DNA from: Granulicella sapmiensis
GTDB lineage: Bacteria > Acidobacteriota > Terriglobia > Terriglobales > Acidobacteriaceae
Reading direction: 5' to 3'
Assembly (NCBI GenBank): GCA_026225395.1
Contig: JAMFSR010000035.1
Location: 124,001 to 188,000, forward strand
DNA: 64,000 nucleotides
Shown: piece after piece, positions 63,170 through 64,000 of the stretch
Layout of the letters: each line of letters opens with the position of its first letter
Numbering within the stretch: the stretch's first letter is position 1
Position numbers and translations under genes: made by a program
Notes under the pieces: model-generated
Database searches by the model: none
What the model was told of the DNA's origin: nothing
The model's input: only the letters and a program-made list of their open reading frames with translations

Positions 63170-64000
63170 TCATGAAGCCGTCGCAGCCGCAATCGCGGCC
63201 GGTAGTTTCGTATAGATCCCACCAAATCCACCATTCGAAAGAATCGCCACTACGTCCCCGGCTTTCACGCGCGGCACAATCTCTGCCACAATCGCATCCG
63301 CATCCACACACAGCACCGCCGGAACATGACGAGCTTTCAGTGCATCGATCACATGCTCCGGCTCCAAACGCTCCAGCACTGGGATCGCCTCGCTCTTGAA
63401 CACCCCCGCCAACACCACTTCATCGGCGAGCGAAAGGCTCTCCACCAGCTCCCGCTCAAAAACATTACGCCGCAACGTATTCGACCGCGGCTCCAGCACC
63501 GCCCACAACCTGCGCCCGGCATACGCACTCTTCAACGCACGCAGCGTCTCGCGAATCGCCGTTGGATGATGCGCGAAGTCATCGATTACCGTGACGCCCG
63601 AAACCTCCGCACGAACTTCCAACCGCCGCTTCACGCTTCTGAACGTCCCCAACGCCTTCACAATAGCCGCCACCGGCACGCCCTGGCCCGCAGCCAGCGC
63701 GGCAGCCGCTGTGGCATTCAGCGCATTGTGCTCGCCAGCCATCGGCAGCTTCAACCGCGCAAACTCCACACCGCCGCGCAGCAACGTCCAGCTCGTCGTC
63801 ACGCCCTCATGCTTCATACCCACTGCCTGCCAGTAGGAGCCCTGGGCAAACCCATATCGCTCCACGCTGCAGAACGCCTTCGCCGCGCACTCGGTCACGT
63901 TCTCGCTGCCGTCGAACGCCACCAGCCGGCCTCTTCGCGGAATCAGGTTAACTAGCCGCTTGAACGCCGTCTTCACCGCATTCAGGTCCGTATAGATATC
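63170..64000 (-). CDS. mpl: Mpl ligase: UDP-MurNAc:tripeptide ligase (5' part beyond window)
   Basis: 276 residues are visible, open to the window edge (the frame continues upstream of the ORF-track GTG as 'DIYTDLNA'). Middle and C-terminal Mur-ligase domains: 'MAGEHNALNATAAAALAAGQ', 'VTVIDDFAHHPTAIRETLRA' and 'LEPRSNTLRRNVFERELVES'. The last two, with H-H-P and R-S-N-T, are typical of Mpl, which reattaches recycled L-Ala-gamma-D-Glu-mDAP to UDP-MurNAc. MurC is the closest alternative; the R-S-N-T form favours Mpl. Confidence 0.88.
   Translation of the reverse strand, partial: DIYTDLNAVKTAFKRLVNLIPRRGRLVAFDGSENVTECAAKAFCSVERYGFAQGSYWQAVGMKHEGVTTSWTLLRGGVEFARLKLPMAGEHNALNATAAAALAAGQGVPVAAIVKALGTFRSVKRRLEVRAEVSGVTVIDDFAHHPTAIRETLRALKSAYAGRRLWAVLEPRSNTLRRNVFERELVESLSLADEVVLAGVFKSEAIPVLERLEPEHVIDALKARHVPAVLCVDADAIVAEIVPRVKAGDVVAILSNGGFGGIYTKLPAAIAAATAS

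Noticed and set aside
1-64000. CRISPR arrays, insertion sequences or rRNA genes
   Set aside because: No regularly spaced direct repeats, transposase motifs or rRNA sequence seen.

Overview
The window looks like a chromosomal segment of a GC-rich acidobacterium (Terriglobia/Acidobacteriaceae type). The grounds are an Oar-like TonB-dependent receptor with an N-terminal carboxypeptidase-regulatory-like domain, many secreted glycoside hydrolases with Tat-type signals, an acidobacterial-style membrane-anchored regulator, and the dispersed 'tcatcctgagcg..aaggatctgct' element between genes. This is inference from content; no marker gene was searched.

Region by region. (1) 1-9.4 kb is a plant-polysaccharide locus: a truncated six-hairpin glycosidase-like gene, a GH105-type unsaturated glycuronyl hydrolase, a membrane-anchored regulator, a GH31 enzyme, a TIM-barrel hydrolase-like protein and a decayed sodium:solute symporter. 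A LacI-family regulator follows at 9.4-10.4 kb. (2) 10.45-22.2 kb is a tight minus-strand operon of six large uncharacterised proteins. At least four are paralogues and the other two share a short motif with them; a relic of one more copy lies at the 3' end. (3) 22.2-24.4 kb holds a frameshifted zinc-ribbon gene, tRNA-Glu and dgt. (4) 24.4-32.4 kb holds housekeeping genes (TPR protein, purH, serS), small conserved proteins, a LolA-like protein and a GT-C membrane protein. (5) 32.4-48.1 kb holds a GH18-like/NodB/GT2 three-domain fusion, a GH92 mannosidase, an isochorismatase-like protein lacking its cysteine, a marR-MFS pair with a 40-bp perfect palindrome, a histidine kinase, pruA and two GT-C-like proteins. 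(6) 48.2-57.5 kb holds murA and the sulfate assimilation operon cysD-cysN-cysH-tauE, divergent from a TonB-dependent receptor. (7) 57.7-64 kb holds TPR, NfeD-like, beta-barrel and SPOR proteins, plsC, a frameshifted GNAT gene, an LRR protein and the 3' part of mpl.

The most exciting signal is in the cysD/TonB-receptor divergent region (53.7-54.1 kb), missed by the ORF track. Each of the two transcripts begins, right after a TTGACA-type promoter, with a tiny cysteine-rich reading frame (10 Cys in 28 residues on the minus strand; 5 Cys in 33 on the plus strand). Each frame is followed by an intrinsic-terminator hairpin. On the minus strand the last codons of the leader can pair with the 5' arm of the terminator, the layout of a ribosome-mediated attenuator that senses cysteinyl-tRNA. 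This would place sulfate reduction and an outer-membrane receptor under the same cysteine control, and suggests that the receptor imports a sulfur source. The second notable item is the six-gene array, for which I recognise no known system.
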